A stretch of DNA of 64,000 bases. Origin: Wansuia hejianensis. GTDB taxonomy: Bacteria > Bacillota > Clostridia > Lachnospirales > Lachnospiraceae. Shown here piece by piece: positions 15,346 to 23,681 of the stretch (positions within the stretch are counted from its first letter, which is position 1; every line of letters begins with the position of its first letter). Both the position numbers and the translations under genes were made by a program. The DNA lies in contig NZ_CP060635.1 in NCBI RefSeq assembly GCF_014337215.1, positions 3,885,725-3,949,724 on the forward strand, written 5' to 3'. The notes under the pieces are model-generated. The model did not search any database. It had not been told where the DNA came from and was given only the letters and a program-made list of their open reading frames with translations.

Positions 15346-15828
15346 ATGATAAAGCCCAGCGCCACAAAGCGGATTTCCAAAATAGATACATATTTAAATG
15401 TAGCCGAGGTTTTTGCATACAGAAGCACCTGCATCAAAAGAAAGTATGGTGCGGTAATTGTGAAGGATGATGTGGTGATATCGACCGGATACAATGGATC
15501 TCCTCGTGGGTTTGACAACTGCTGTGACCTGGGCAGATGCCCCCGGATAGAATTGGGCATGCACCAGGGGGAGGGTTATGGAATCTGCCGGGCGGTCCAT
15601 GCGGAGCAAAATGCTTTGCTAAACTGTTCCAGAGAACAGACAATAGGGGCTGACTTATACCTGACAGGGGTAAATCCAGGTGATAATACTATTCACAGGG
15701 CAAATCCCTGCCCTGTATGTTCCAGATTGATCATACAGGCCGGGATACGGAATGTCGTCATGCGGGTTGGGGAAAGGGAAGAAGAATTTGTGATCATCTC
15801 TGCAGAAAAACTGGTATGGCATCAATAG
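15346..15828 (+). CDS. dCMP deaminase (ComEB type)
   Basis: The enzyme deaminates dCMP to dUMP for dTTP synthesis; homologues include ComEB. The zinc site is complete: HAEQNALLN (about residue 86) and PCPVCSRLII (about 125-134). KYGAVIVKDDVVISTGYNG and RCPR-IELGMHQGEGYGICRAVHAE are family features. At 160 residues it is full length. ATG 15346 is preceded by AGGAGG. Single gene, with the convergent symporter downstream. Confidence 0.9.
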   Translation: MIKPSATKRISKIDTYLNVAEVFAYRSTCIKRKYGAVIVKDDVVISTGYNGSPRGFDNCCDLGRCPRIELGMHQGEGYGICRAVHAEQNALLNCSREQTIGADLYLTGVNPGDNTIHRANPCPVCSRLIIQAGIRNVVMRVGEREEEFVIISAEKLVWHQ

Positions 15829-15882
15829 ATAAATGGACGGCAGCCGTACAACCGGCTGGCTTGCCCCAATGCCGCATGGGTT

Positions 15883-17280
15883 TCAGGAAGACTTTTTGGC
15901 AGTGCTCTTTACAATTGTGACGACGATTCCGGACAGAGCGAACAGAGCAAGCGCATTCGGAATGACCATCAGGTTGTTAAACATATCAGATAATTCCCAT
16001 ACCAGATCGTTGGATGCAAGTGTTCCAAGAAAAATAAACAGCAGGGCAATAACGGTATAAACTTTGGTTGCTTTTTCGCCGAACAGATAAGCGACGTTAA
16101 TTTTCCCAAACAGATTCCAACTGAGAATTGTGGAAAATGCAAAGAAAAACAAAGCAATTGCCACAAATATGGCACCTGCCTGGGCGCCGAATACAGTTCC
16201 GAAGGCAGTCTGAGTCAGGTTGGTTTTGTTAACAATTTCTGTGGCGGCTCCTGTATAACCGCCGGCTAAGATACCATCGCTGGTATAGAGCGTGGATATG
16301 ACAACCAATGCGTTCAGAGTGAGGACCACAAAGGTGTCGATAAAAACGCCTACCATGGCTACACATCCCTGTTCATGGGGATTTTTTACATTAGCGAGCG
16401 CGTGTGCGTGAGGGGTGGAACCCATTCCGGCTTCATTGGAGAAGAGCCCTCGCTTTGCCCCCTGGGTTAATGCAGTTTTGATTGCGACGCCGAATGCACC
16501 GCCGATAATTGCCTGTGGCTGAAATGCATATGTAAAAATCATGGCGAAGGTTGCAGGTATGTATTGAATCCGGGCAATCAATACGATCAGTCCGCCCAAC
16601 AGGAATAAAAACGCCATGACAGGAACAATTTTTTCCGTAACTGAAGCCAGACGCTGAATGCCCCCGAGAAAAATAAACCCGCAGATAATAACCAGGAGAA
16701 TGCCCACCAACCAGGCAGGTATTCCAAAGGCAGTTTCGCAGGTAGAGCCGATGGAATTGGATTGCACCATGCACCCAAAGAAGCCAAGTGCCAGCGTGAT
16801 GGCTATGGCAAAAAATCCTGCGAGAACCTTGCCGAAGGTACCTTTAAATGCAGTAATTATATAATAGACGGGGCCACCCTTAATATTTCCGTCTTTATCA
16901 ACTTTTCGGGTTTTCTGAGCCAGCGTTGCCTCTGCATAGATGGTGGCCATGCCAAAAAAGGCGATCACCCACATCCAGAAAATAGCACCCGGGCCGCCCG
17001 TCAGAATAGCGCCCGAGGCTCCTACTATATTGCCGGTTCCAACCTGTGCGGCAATGGCCGTGGCCAGAGCCTGGAAGGAACTCATTCCTTTGGCCTGTTT
17101 TTTGCCGCGCAGAGTGAAATTTCCGAAAACGCGGCGCATCCCTTCACCGAAATAACGCAATTGAACGAACCTTGTCCTTAACGAATACAGCAATCCAACG
17201 GCGATCAGCATAAAGAACAGGATATAATCGGACAGGTAACTGTTGATAGTCTGGACAATTGATAATAATGTATCAGCCAT
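15883..17280 (-). CDS. Sodium/alanine (glycine) symporter, AGCS family
   Basis: A 465-residue membrane protein with about ten hydrophobic segments belonging to the alanine-or-glycine:cation symporters. Signature pieces include GTGNIVGASGAILTGGPGAIF near residue 80 and FSNEAGMGSTPHAHALA near 275-291. It imports alanine or glycine with sodium. Upstream is a glycine riboswitch followed by an intrinsic terminator, which favours glycine as a substrate or signal. AAGGAGAGAAAAT precedes the ATG. It is a single-gene unit, convergent with the deaminase gene. Confidence 0.93.
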   Translation of the reverse strand: MADTLLSIVQTINSYLSDYILFFMLIAVGLLYSLRTRFVQLRYFGEGMRRVFGNFTLRGKKQAKGMSSFQALATAIAAQVGTGNIVGASGAILTGGPGAIFWMWVIAFFGMATIYAEATLAQKTRKVDKDGNIKGGPVYYIITAFKGTFGKVLAGFFAIAITLALGFFGCMVQSNSIGSTCETAFGIPAWLVGILLVIICGFIFLGGIQRLASVTEKIVPVMAFLFLLGGLIVLIARIQYIPATFAMIFTYAFQPQAIIGGAFGVAIKTALTQGAKRGLFSNEAGMGSTPHAHALANVKNPHEQGCVAMVGVFIDTFVVLTLNALVVISTLYTSDGILAGGYTGAATEIVNKTNLTQTAFGTVFGAQAGAIFVAIALFFFAFSTILSWNLFGKINVAYLFGEKATKVYTVIALLFIFLGTLASNDLVWELSDMFNNLMVIPNALALFALSGIVVTIVKSTAKKSS

Positions 17281-17300
17281 ATTTTCTCTCCTTGCAAATA

Positions 17301-17339
17301 AAAAATAGAGCAGCTAGTTCAATAGCTGCTCTGAAAAAA
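17301..17339 (-). terminator. Riboswitch expression-platform terminator
   Basis: On the minus strand AGAGCAGCTA and TAGCTGCTCT form a perfect 10-bp stem followed by ATTTTTTATTT, just before the symporter RBS. It would stop transcription when the upstream aptamer is in one of its two states. Confidence 0.85.
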
Positions 17340-17387
17340 CATATAAACTGAGAAAAGACAATACTAAAGATCCTATTTAGATAGGAA

Positions 17388-17525
17388 ATATCAGCTCTGT
17401 CTCTTTTACCTGAGAGATTCAGCCCTTTAGGACCTTACACCTTCGGTACTCATTTATGAGTTTTTCCAGAGGATTCTCCACCTCCAGTTTCTTGCAAATG
17501 CAAGATTCAAGAGGGTTCGTCGAAT
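17388..17525 (-). promoter_or_regulatory. Glycine riboswitch
   Basis: Read on the minus strand, the conserved core of the glycine (gcvT) aptamer is present in order: CTGGAGGTGGAGAATCCTCT, ACCGAAGGTGTAAGG, and CTGAATCTCTCAGGTAAAAG followed by GACAGAG. Only one complete aptamer is visible, with a small CTTGCA-TGCAAG hairpin in front of it, so it looks like a singlet rather than a tandem riboswitch. Together with the terminator it probably adjusts symporter synthesis to glycine level. Confidence 0.88.
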
Positions 17526-17533
17526 TCTGAAAT

Positions 17534-17562
17534 AGCATAGCACAGAGAGGGAAATTTGTCAA
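17534..17562 (-). promoter_or_regulatory. Promoter of the riboswitch-symporter unit
   Basis: TTGACA, a 17-bp spacer and TATGCT on the minus strand, ending just before the riboswitch. Confidence 0.75.
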
Positions 17563-17682
17563 TTAGAGGCGGAACAGAGGAATGGGCAACCTAATCCTTT
17601 CTTCCTGTTCTTGTCATTTTATGCTATACTATGTAATGACAAGACTGATTATCATTGGTAACAACAGAAGGTAAAAAAATTT

Positions 17683-18327
17683 GTGAGATTGCAGATGGAT
17701 GCAGGTGCATATAGAATTCCTGATTCTTCTGAGGCTGTCTGCTCCAGCTGTGTTAAACTATTGGAACAGGAAATTGATCCGAAAATACAGGCGACTGACT
17801 CAGATGAAGAGCTTGTTTACATAAAGAGCCAGCTAATCGAGCAGTATGGCCGGCTGAACGGACCATCCTGCCAGGCATATCTGGAACGCTATATTGCCAG
17901 TCAGGAGCCGGTCATTAAAAAGATACGTAAAAAAAGAGAAGAGGAAAATGAAAAAAAGTCATTAGAAGAACGTAATAGTCAGATAACAGAGGAAGATATA
18001 AATAATTATATGTCCACTTCTGGTTTTAATTTTGAGGGGTATGTGATTAAAAAATATTGCCGTATTGTAAATGGGTATGTAGTTTTAGAAACGGGTTTTC
18101 TGAGTGAATTTGCTGCATCATTTAATGATATGTTTGGAGAGGAATCGAATGCTTTTGCAAATAAGATGCAAATAGCGCAGGAAGCTGCAATGAAAAAGAT
18201 GATCAGGCAATCTATTTTAAGCGGCGGTAATGCGGTAATCGGTGTTAATTTCAGTTATGTGAAGTTTTCCAGTAATATGATCGGTGTTGCCGCTAATGGA
18301 ACCAGCGTAATGATTGAACAGGTTTAG
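17683..18327 (+). CDS. YbjQ/DUF74-like domain protein with charged N-terminal region
   Basis: The C-terminal 100 residues match the YbjQ/DUF74 fold (TSGFNFEGYVIKKYCRIVNG, then GGNAVIGVNFSYVKFS and a final beta strand), a pentameric domain of unknown function once called heavy-metal-binding. The first 100 residues are highly charged and helical with a lone CSSC pair, perhaps the rest of a zinc ribbon. The start is uncertain: GTG 17683, TTG 17689 and ATG 17695 are possible, with AGAAGG upstream of the first. It is a stand-alone gene. Confidence 0.75.
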   Translation: MRLQMDAGAYRIPDSSEAVCSSCVKLLEQEIDPKIQATDSDEELVYIKSQLIEQYGRLNGPSCQAYLERYIASQEPVIKKIRKKREEENEKKSLEERNSQITEEDINNYMSTSGFNFEGYVIKKYCRIVNGYVVLETGFLSEFAASFNDMFGEESNAFANKMQIAQEAAMKKMIRQSILSGGNAVIGVNFSYVKFSSNMIGVAANGTSVMIEQV

Positions 18328-18344
18328 TCCCCATCTGAAATGGT

Positions 18345-18379
18345 TGTTTACATCGCGAAGAGGTAAACAGCTATTTTTC
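18345..18379 (+). terminator. Terminator after the YbjQ-like gene
   Basis: TGTTTAC pairs with GTAAACA across an 11-nt loop; a GCTATTTTTC tract follows. The next 170 bp up to the dehydrogenase gene are A-rich without other recognisable elements. Confidence 0.6.
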
Positions 18380-18548
18380 TATTATGGGCAAACCATCTGC
18401 CAGGCGCATAGGCTATTTTAAAATTGGCAATGTTGATGAATATGTAGTAGAATAAAATCAACAGGATTAATATGAAAATTGTACATCTAAAAATAGCCAA
18501 TACAAAAAATAGAAAAGAATTCATCAATTAATAACGGGAGGTAAACGA

Positions 18549-19595
18549 ATGCTGGCATATACATACATTGAAAAAGGCTGTTTTGAGCTGTTGGATAAGC
18601 CTAAACCTAAGCTGCAAAGCGAATACGACGCCATTGTGAAAGTGACGCTTTCCAGTATTTGCACCAGTGATTTACACATCAAGCATGGGTCTGTTCCCAG
18701 GGCTGTACCAGGTATTACGGTTGGCCATGAGATGGTAGGGGTTGTTGAACGTGTGGGCAGTGCAGTGAAGAAAGTGAAACCCGGCGATCGCGTAACCGTC
18801 AATGTGGAAACATTTTGCGGAACTTGTTTTTTTTGTAGAAATGGCTTTGTGAATAACTGTACAGACCCAGACGGGGGATGGGCTTTGGGCTGCCGTATTG
18901 ATGGTGGCCAGGCAGAATACGTTCGCGTACCTCATGCGAACCAGGGACTCAATAAAATTCCGCCCAGTGTAACCGACGAGCAAGCTCTGTTCGTGGGCGA
19001 TGTTTTGGCAACTGGTTTTTGGGCCGCCCGCATATCTGATATAAAGCAGGAGGACACAGTCCTCATCATAGGAGCAGGACCTACAGGAATCTGCACCTTA
19101 TTGTGCGCGTTGTTAAAAAAACCCAGGAGGATTATCGTTTGCGAAAAAGACAATAGCAGATTGGAATTTGTGCAGAAACACTATCCGGAGGTTCTGGTTA
19201 CCAAGCCAGAGGCTGTTCAGGAAGTTATAAAAAAACACAGTGAACACGGCGGAGCAGATGTGGTTTTAGAGGTGGCGGGGACGAAAGATACATTTCGGTT
19301 GGCCTGGCAGTGTGCGAGGCCAAATGCGACGGTGACGATTGTTGCACTTTATGATGAAGCACAAAGCTTGCCCTTGCCTGACATGTACGGCAAGAACCTT
19401 ACATTTAAGACCGGTGGTGTGGATGGCTGTGAATGCGATGTGATTTTAAAATTAATAGCAGAGGGGCGTATAGATACATTGCCGTTGATCACTCACACGT
19501 ATCCTCTTGCGCGGATAGACGAGGCATATGACTTGTTTGAGAACAAAAGGGACCAGGTTATGAAAGTTGCTGTCCGATCATCCGTTGGACTGTAA
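18549..19595 (+). CDS. Zinc-dependent alcohol dehydrogenase (MDR superfamily)
   Basis: A medium-chain dehydrogenase of 348 residues. Catalytic zinc ligands are seen in SSICTSDLHIKHG (Cys) and VGHEMVGVVERVGS (His-Glu). The structural zinc lobe is CGTCFFCRNGFVNNC. The NAD(P)-binding Rossmann motif is VLIIGAGPTGICTLL. It oxidizes a secondary alcohol or polyol with NAD(P); the substrate cannot be told from sequence. GGGAGGTAAACGA precedes ATG 18549. The uracil-DNA glycosylase gene follows after only 34 bp, but a functional link is not obvious. Confidence 0.92.
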   Translation: MLAYTYIEKGCFELLDKPKPKLQSEYDAIVKVTLSSICTSDLHIKHGSVPRAVPGITVGHEMVGVVERVGSAVKKVKPGDRVTVNVETFCGTCFFCRNGFVNNCTDPDGGWALGCRIDGGQAEYVRVPHANQGLNKIPPSVTDEQALFVGDVLATGFWAARISDIKQEDTVLIIGAGPTGICTLLCALLKKPRRIIVCEKDNSRLEFVQKHYPEVLVTKPEAVQEVIKKHSEHGGADVVLEVAGTKDTFRLAWQCARPNATVTIVALYDEAQSLPLPDMYGKNLTFKTGGVDGCECDVILKLIAEGRIDTLPLITHTYPLARIDEAYDLFENKRDQVMKVAVRSSVGL

Positions 19596-19629
19596 AGAAC
19601 ATTTATGAAAGGTGCGTATATTTGTTACC

Positions 19630-20181
19630 ATGTATACTTACGAAGAATTAAAAAAATACGTTGAAAGCTGTATGCGCTGTCCACTTTCCCAGACAAGAAA
19701 TAAAGCCGTAATGGGAAGGGGCAATTTAAAGTCCCAGGTACTTTTTATCGCAGAGGCTCCAGGGCAAAATGAAGACCGGGATGGAATACCATTTACGGGA
19801 AGATCAGGTGAGCTGCTGGACCGTTTGCTGGCAGAAGCAGGGATGTCAAGGGGAGAAATTTACCTTACAAATATAGTAAAATGCCATCCGGAACGGAACA
19901 GAGATCCAAAACCAGAAGAACAGGAAGCGTGTATGCCATATTTAAAATATGAAACGTGGCTGCTGCGGCCAAGGATCATCGTCTGTCTCGGCCGGATTGC
20001 CGCTCAGCGGATCATTCGTCCGGATTACCGGATAACGAGAGAACACGGAACTTTCATTTATCGGAAGAATACGTGGCTGACAGCCGTTTACCATCCTTCC
20101 GCCCTGTTGAGAGATGAAACAAAAATTCCTGAAACGATTGTAGATCTGAGAGCAATTCAGAAAAAATTAGAGGAATTATAA
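19630..20181 (+). CDS. Family 4 uracil-DNA glycosylase
   Basis: The enzyme removes uracil from DNA. It has the family 4 layout: N-terminal iron-sulfur cysteines (CMRCPLSQTR), active-site loop AEAPGQNEDRDGIPFTGRSG, LTNIVKCHPERNRDPKPEE with further cluster cysteines, and the YHPSALLRD motif. At 183 residues it is of normal size. Start choice is unsure: ATG 19630 gives the standard N-terminus, but the only good Shine-Dalgarno (GAAAGG) lies 18 bp upstream, next to GTG 19612. Confidence 0.9.
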   Translation: MYTYEELKKYVESCMRCPLSQTRNKAVMGRGNLKSQVLFIAEAPGQNEDRDGIPFTGRSGELLDRLLAEAGMSRGEIYLTNIVKCHPERNRDPKPEEQEACMPYLKYETWLLRPRIIVCLGRIAAQRIIRPDYRITREHGTFIYRKNTWLTAVYHPSALLRDETKIPETIVDLRAIQKKLEEL

Positions 20182-20214
20182 AAAAAATATGACGAATACA
20201 AAGGAGAAGTACTA

Positions 20215-21066
20215 ATGAGTTTCAATCCAGGTCTAGAAATTGGCGCTGAACTCACGAATTCAGAACTGTGTGAATTATTTCATTGTGGAAATATGGGTGG
20301 TATGCGCCGTTCAAAACGGACAAATACATTAGTAATTATTTCAGATGATACAAAAGATTTATACCGTGATGTGTGGAGGGATGGAATACTGCATTATACA
20401 GGTATGGGAAAGGTTGGCGATCAGGTACTAGAAGGAAACCAAAATAGAACTTTATATTATTCAGAGGATAACGGTGTTGAGATCCATCTTTTTGAAGTGT
20501 TCGATAAGGGAGTTTATACTTATCGAGGGATAGCGAGGTTGGTGGACAAGCCATATGAAGCATTTCAACAGGACGACCAAGGTAATATGAGGAAAGTGTG
20601 GATCTTTCCTTTAAAACCGCTAAATACGTGGCCAGAAGAACAAACTGAGCCATTGGAAAAAGATATTGTAAGACTTTCTAATCAAGATTTAGATAGACGA
20701 TCTAAGAGGAGCCATGGGAAAAGGGCGCCAAGAATCACGGAATCGATGATTTACTATCGTGACCCGTATTTGAAAGAGATTGTAAGGCGTATTGCAGATG
20801 GAAAATGTCAGCTATGTGGCATGGCAGCTCCATTTATCGATCGTAACAATGAACCTTATTTAGAAGAACATCACGTTCAATGGTTAGCAGATGGTGGAGA
20901 GGATACGATAGATAATGTTGTGGCGCTCTGTCCTAATTGTCATAGGAAGATACATATATTAAAAGCGCCTACAGATGTGTTGATTTTAGAAAGAGTTGCT
21001 GAAGCTAATCGAAGAAAATTTGACCGACTGATCTCCTATGAGAAAAAAATTGCGCGTTTAAAATGA
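20215..21066 (+). CDS. HNH endonuclease with an N-terminal modified-DNA-binding-like domain
   Basis: The C-terminal 90 residues are a zinc HNH nuclease: CQLCGMAAPF, EEHHVQWLADGGEDTIDNVV and ALCPNCHRKIH. The first 150 residues (SDDTKDLYRDVWRDGIL, HYTGMGKVGDQ, EGNQNRTLYYSEDNG, HLFEVFD, YTYRGIARL) resemble the SRA/PUA-like recognition domains of ScoMcrA-type enzymes that cut modified DNA. It is therefore probably a type IV-like restriction enzyme acting on methylated or otherwise modified foreign DNA. No methyltransferase is nearby, as expected for that class. Start ATG has GGAGAAGTACTA upstream. The family match of the N-terminal domain is inference. Confidence 0.82.
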   Translation: MSFNPGLEIGAELTNSELCELFHCGNMGGMRRSKRTNTLVIISDDTKDLYRDVWRDGILHYTGMGKVGDQVLEGNQNRTLYYSEDNGVEIHLFEVFDKGVYTYRGIARLVDKPYEAFQQDDQGNMRKVWIFPLKPLNTWPEEQTEPLEKDIVRLSNQDLDRRSKRSHGKRAPRITESMIYYRDPYLKEIVRRIADGKCQLCGMAAPFIDRNNEPYLEEHHVQWLADGGEDTIDNVVALCPNCHRKIHILKAPTDVLILERVAEANRRKFDRLISYEKKIARLK

Positions 21067-21113
21067 TCGGCGCCAAATATAATGGGGATAAAATGTTTAA
21101 AAAGGTTATAGAT

Positions 21114-21653
21114 ATGAAGAAAAAATTTACTTATATAGTCGGATTGTTGTTCCTTTTGACAAGCCTTTTAATGGGATGCGCAGACACTGGAATAGCCGGA
21201 GGGGCGAAAGCGGGGAATTCTCTGTCAGCTTCAGAGGCAGTCAGTCCGTCGGTGGGAACGCCGGGTGAGGGCAGGAACGCAGAAAATAAACCATCCGGGC
21301 AGATTGAGGAGTCCGGTGAATACACGTCTAAAGAAGACGTAGCAGCTTATTTAAGCAAATATGGTCACCTGCCGGAGAATTATATTACAAAAAAAGAAGC
21401 AAAGGCCCTGGGATGGGTGAGTTCTGAGGGGAATCTGCAGGAAGCTGCCCCAGGCAAGAGTATAGGGGGGGATCATTTCGGAAATTATGAAGAAATACTT
21501 CCGGAAAAAGATGGACGTGAATATTTTGAATGCGATATTGACAGCAGCGGCGGATACAGGGGCGCGAAACGGCTTGTCTATTCGAATGATGGCCTGACCT
21601 ATTACACAGAAGATCATTATAAAACCTTCGAGTTACTTTGTGGAGAGGAATAA
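21114..21653 (+). CDS. Barnase-like ribonuclease, predicted lipoprotein
   Basis: The N-terminus is a lipoprotein signal (KKFTYIVGLLFLLTSL then the lipobox LLMGC). A low-complexity linker runs from about residue 25 to 65. The C-terminal 110 residues match guanyl-specific barnase: DVAAYLSKYGHLPENYITKK, KALGW, then REYFECDI, AKRLVYSNDG and YYTEDHYKTFEL, in which the catalytic Glu, Arg and His are all present. A barstar gene follows after 3 bp. It is likely anchored outside the membrane, with barstar protecting the cytoplasm before export. I chose ATG 21114 (AAAGG 8 bp upstream); ATG 21093 is possible. Confidence 0.88.
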   Translation: MKKKFTYIVGLLFLLTSLLMGCADTGIAGGAKAGNSLSASEAVSPSVGTPGEGRNAENKPSGQIEESGEYTSKEDVAAYLSKYGHLPENYITKKEAKALGWVSSEGNLQEAAPGKSIGGDHFGNYEEILPEKDGREYFECDIDSSGGYRGAKRLVYSNDGLTYYTEDHYKTFELLCGEE

Positions 21654-21656
21654 AAT

Positions 21657-21920
21657 ATGAAAGTAATTCTGGATGTGCATAAATTAGAAAACGCAGAAAA
21701 TGCCCATGAATATCTAAAAGGGGCACTGAATTTCCCGGAATATTATGGGAAGAACCTGGATGCACTATATGATTGCTTGAATGAATTAACGGATGTGGAT
21801 ATTGTGTTCAGCAACAGCGAGAATGCAGGAGAATATTTTAAAAAAATATTGCGCGTATTCAAAGCGGCATGCGAAGAAAATAAAGGTTTACAGATTTCCA
21901 GTGAAAATTTACGGGAATAA
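21657..21920 (+). CDS. Barstar family ribonuclease inhibitor
   Basis: An 87-residue acidic protein with the barstar pattern: VILDVHKLENAENAHEYLKG, then FPEYYGKNLDALYDCLNEL, whose Tyr-Gly-x-Asn-x-Asp-Ala region contacts the nuclease active site, and an acidic helix. It would bind and inhibit the upstream ribonuclease. GGAGAGG ends the ribonuclease gene and serves as its RBS, indicating coupled translation. Confidence 0.9.
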   Translation: MKVILDVHKLENAENAHEYLKGALNFPEYYGKNLDALYDCLNELTDVDIVFSNSENAGEYFKKILRVFKAACEENKGLQISSENLRE

Positions 21921-21964
21921 ATCGGAGTTCTGCACATATACTTGTCTTAAAGAGGTGCAGAGAG

Positions 21965-22951
21965 ATGAAAAAAGAAGAGATTACGCGTTTATTTTCCGGC
22001 CGGGTCCGCCGCGCTCTGGAGAAGCTGGAGCTGGATTTCGGAAGGGTACATGAGATCAGACTGAGGACAGGCGCCCCGCTGCAGCTTGTCTGTCAGAAGG
22101 GAGAATATTTTCCGGATGAGGAGGGACGGGCCAGACGGGAACCGGGTCAGGGGATACAGGTATCGGAGCGGGACTTGAAAGAAACTATGGAATACATAGG
22201 TAATTATTCACTTTATGCGTATGAAGATGAAATCCGGCAGGGGTTTTTGACGGTTCAGGGGGGGCACAGGGTGGGAATAGCAGGAAAAACTGTCATTGAA
22301 GACGGCCGGGTGAAAGGCATCAGCCATATTTCCTGCATCAACCTGAGAATTTCCCACAGTGTGGAGGGCTGTGCCAATCTGGTCATGCCTTACTTATGGG
22401 AGGGGAGAGAATTTTGCCATACGCTGATCATTTCAGCTCCCCGCTGCGGCAAGACGACGCTGCTGCGGGATGTAATCCGCCAGATTTCTGACGGCAGTGA
22501 ACGGTATCCGGGAATTACCGTAGGAGTGGTGGATGAGCGGTCAGAAATTGCCGGCTCCTATCTGGGGGTCGCACAAAATCATGTGGGAATCCGGACGGAT
22601 GTGCTGGACGGCTGTCCCAAGGCGGAGGGAATGATGATGCTGATCCGCTCCATGTCGCCGGATGTGGTGGCGGTGGATGAGATAGGAACCCAGGCTGATC
22701 TGTACGCGCTGGAATCGGTACTGAACTGTGGCTGCAAGGTGCTGGCCACGGTCCATGGTAACTCTATGGAGGATGTACGGAAAAAGCCGCTGCTGGGGGA
22801 TCTGGTAGACCGCCATGTGTTCGAACGGTATATTCTTCTGTCGGGAAAAGAAAAGCCTGGAACGGTACAGGCTATCTTTGATGGGCGGGGGACTAGCCTG
22901 TATCAGAAGGGGGTGGGAGCGTGCTGCGTATCGTCGCGCTGTGTGTCATGA
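21965..22951 (+). CDS. spoIIIAA: Stage III sporulation protein AA (ATPase)
   Basis: SpoIIIAA is a secretion-type ATPase working at the mother-cell side of the SpoIIIA-SpoIIQ feeding channel. Walker A appears as SAPRCGKTTLLRDVIRQ at residues about 158-174, with VGVVDERSEIAG and the Walker B-like VVAVDEIGTQADL further on. The N-terminal EIRLRTGAPLQLV is typical. At 328 residues it has full length. RBS AGAGG lies 7 bp before ATG. It heads an eight-gene operon and overlaps spoIIIAB by 31 bp. A CATATACT motif at about 21935, with GGAATAA upstream, could be a sigma-E promoter. Confidence 0.96.
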   Translation: MKKEEITRLFSGRVRRALEKLELDFGRVHEIRLRTGAPLQLVCQKGEYFPDEEGRARREPGQGIQVSERDLKETMEYIGNYSLYAYEDEIRQGFLTVQGGHRVGIAGKTVIEDGRVKGISHISCINLRISHSVEGCANLVMPYLWEGREFCHTLIISAPRCGKTTLLRDVIRQISDGSERYPGITVGVVDERSEIAGSYLGVAQNHVGIRTDVLDGCPKAEGMMMLIRSMSPDVVAVDEIGTQADLYALESVLNCGCKVLATVHGNSMEDVRKKPLLGDLVDRHVFERYILLSGKEKPGTVQAIFDGRGTSLYQKGVGACCVSSRCVS

Positions 22952-23439
22952 CTTGCTCCTGCATCGGGCTTGGCTTTATGAAAAGCCTGGGGCTGACCAG
23001 GCGGCTGAATCAGCTCAAGACGCTGAAGCGGATCGAGATGTTTCTCCACGGGGAAATTTCCTGCGCGAGAACGCCGCTTCCGGATGCGCTGTGGAATATT
23101 TCCGGAAAGGTGGAGGAGCCTTTCCGGGAATTCTTAAGAGAGGTTTCTGAAGACCTGAACCGGTATGGGGGCAACTCCTTCGGCGAGGTTTTTGCCCAGA
23201 ATGTGGAGTGCCATCTGAAGGATACGAAGCTCACCAGGGAAGACCGGGAACGCTTCAGCGAGCTAGGGAAAAGTCTCGGTTATCTGGACAAGGCCATGCA
23301 GCTCAACAATCTGGAGGCCTATGGCCGGGAACTGGATATGACAATAGAAGAATTAACGAAGGGACTGCCTGTAAGAAAAAAGCTCTATCAGAGCCTGGGA
23401 ATTATGGGTGGTCTTTTTCTGGCCATTTTGTTCCTATAA
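22921..23439 (+). CDS. spoIIIAB: Stage III sporulation protein AB
   Basis: SpoIIIAB is a membrane-anchored component of the SpoIIIA channel, related to GspF-type proteins. The 172-residue sequence has an N-terminal hydrophobic segment, a helical cytoplasmic region (RRLNQLKTLKRIEMFLHGEI, KSLGYLDKAMQLNNLEAY) and a C-terminal membrane helix (SLGIMGGLFLAILFL). It starts at GTG 22921 inside the end of spoIIIAA. Confidence 0.93.
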   Translation: MLRIVALCVMTCSCIGLGFMKSLGLTRRLNQLKTLKRIEMFLHGEISCARTPLPDALWNISGKVEEPFREFLREVSEDLNRYGGNSFGEVFAQNVECHLKDTKLTREDRERFSELGKSLGYLDKAMQLNNLEAYGRELDMTIEELTKGLPVRKKLYQSLGIMGGLFLAILFL

Positions 23440-23475
23440 GGGCAGAAATTCGCGGGAAGGAAGGGTGAAACCGGC

Positions 23476-23670
23476 ATGGAGATAGGGGTAATATTTAAGA
23501 TCGGTGCTGTCGGGATTCTGGTTTCCGTCCTGGGGCAGGTCCTGAAGCACAGCGGAAGGGAGGAGCAGGCGTTCCTGACCAGCCTGGCAGGGCTGATCGT
23601 GGTTCTGTTCTGGCTGCTTCCTTATATTTCTGATCTGTTTGAAACTATTAAAAAGCTGTTTACCTTGTAA
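23476..23670 (+). CDS. spoIIIAC: Stage III sporulation protein AC
   Basis: A 64-residue membrane protein with two hydrophobic helices (FKIGAVGILVSVLGQVLKHS and LAGLIVVLFWLLPYISDLF), the standard form of SpoIIIAC. It is part of the channel's membrane platform. Preceded by GGAAGGGTGAAACCGGC. Confidence 0.93.
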   Translation: MEIGVIFKIGAVGILVSVLGQVLKHSGREEQAFLTSLAGLIVVLFWLLPYISDLFETIKKLFTL

Positions 23671-23681
23671 AGGAGCGGCCT

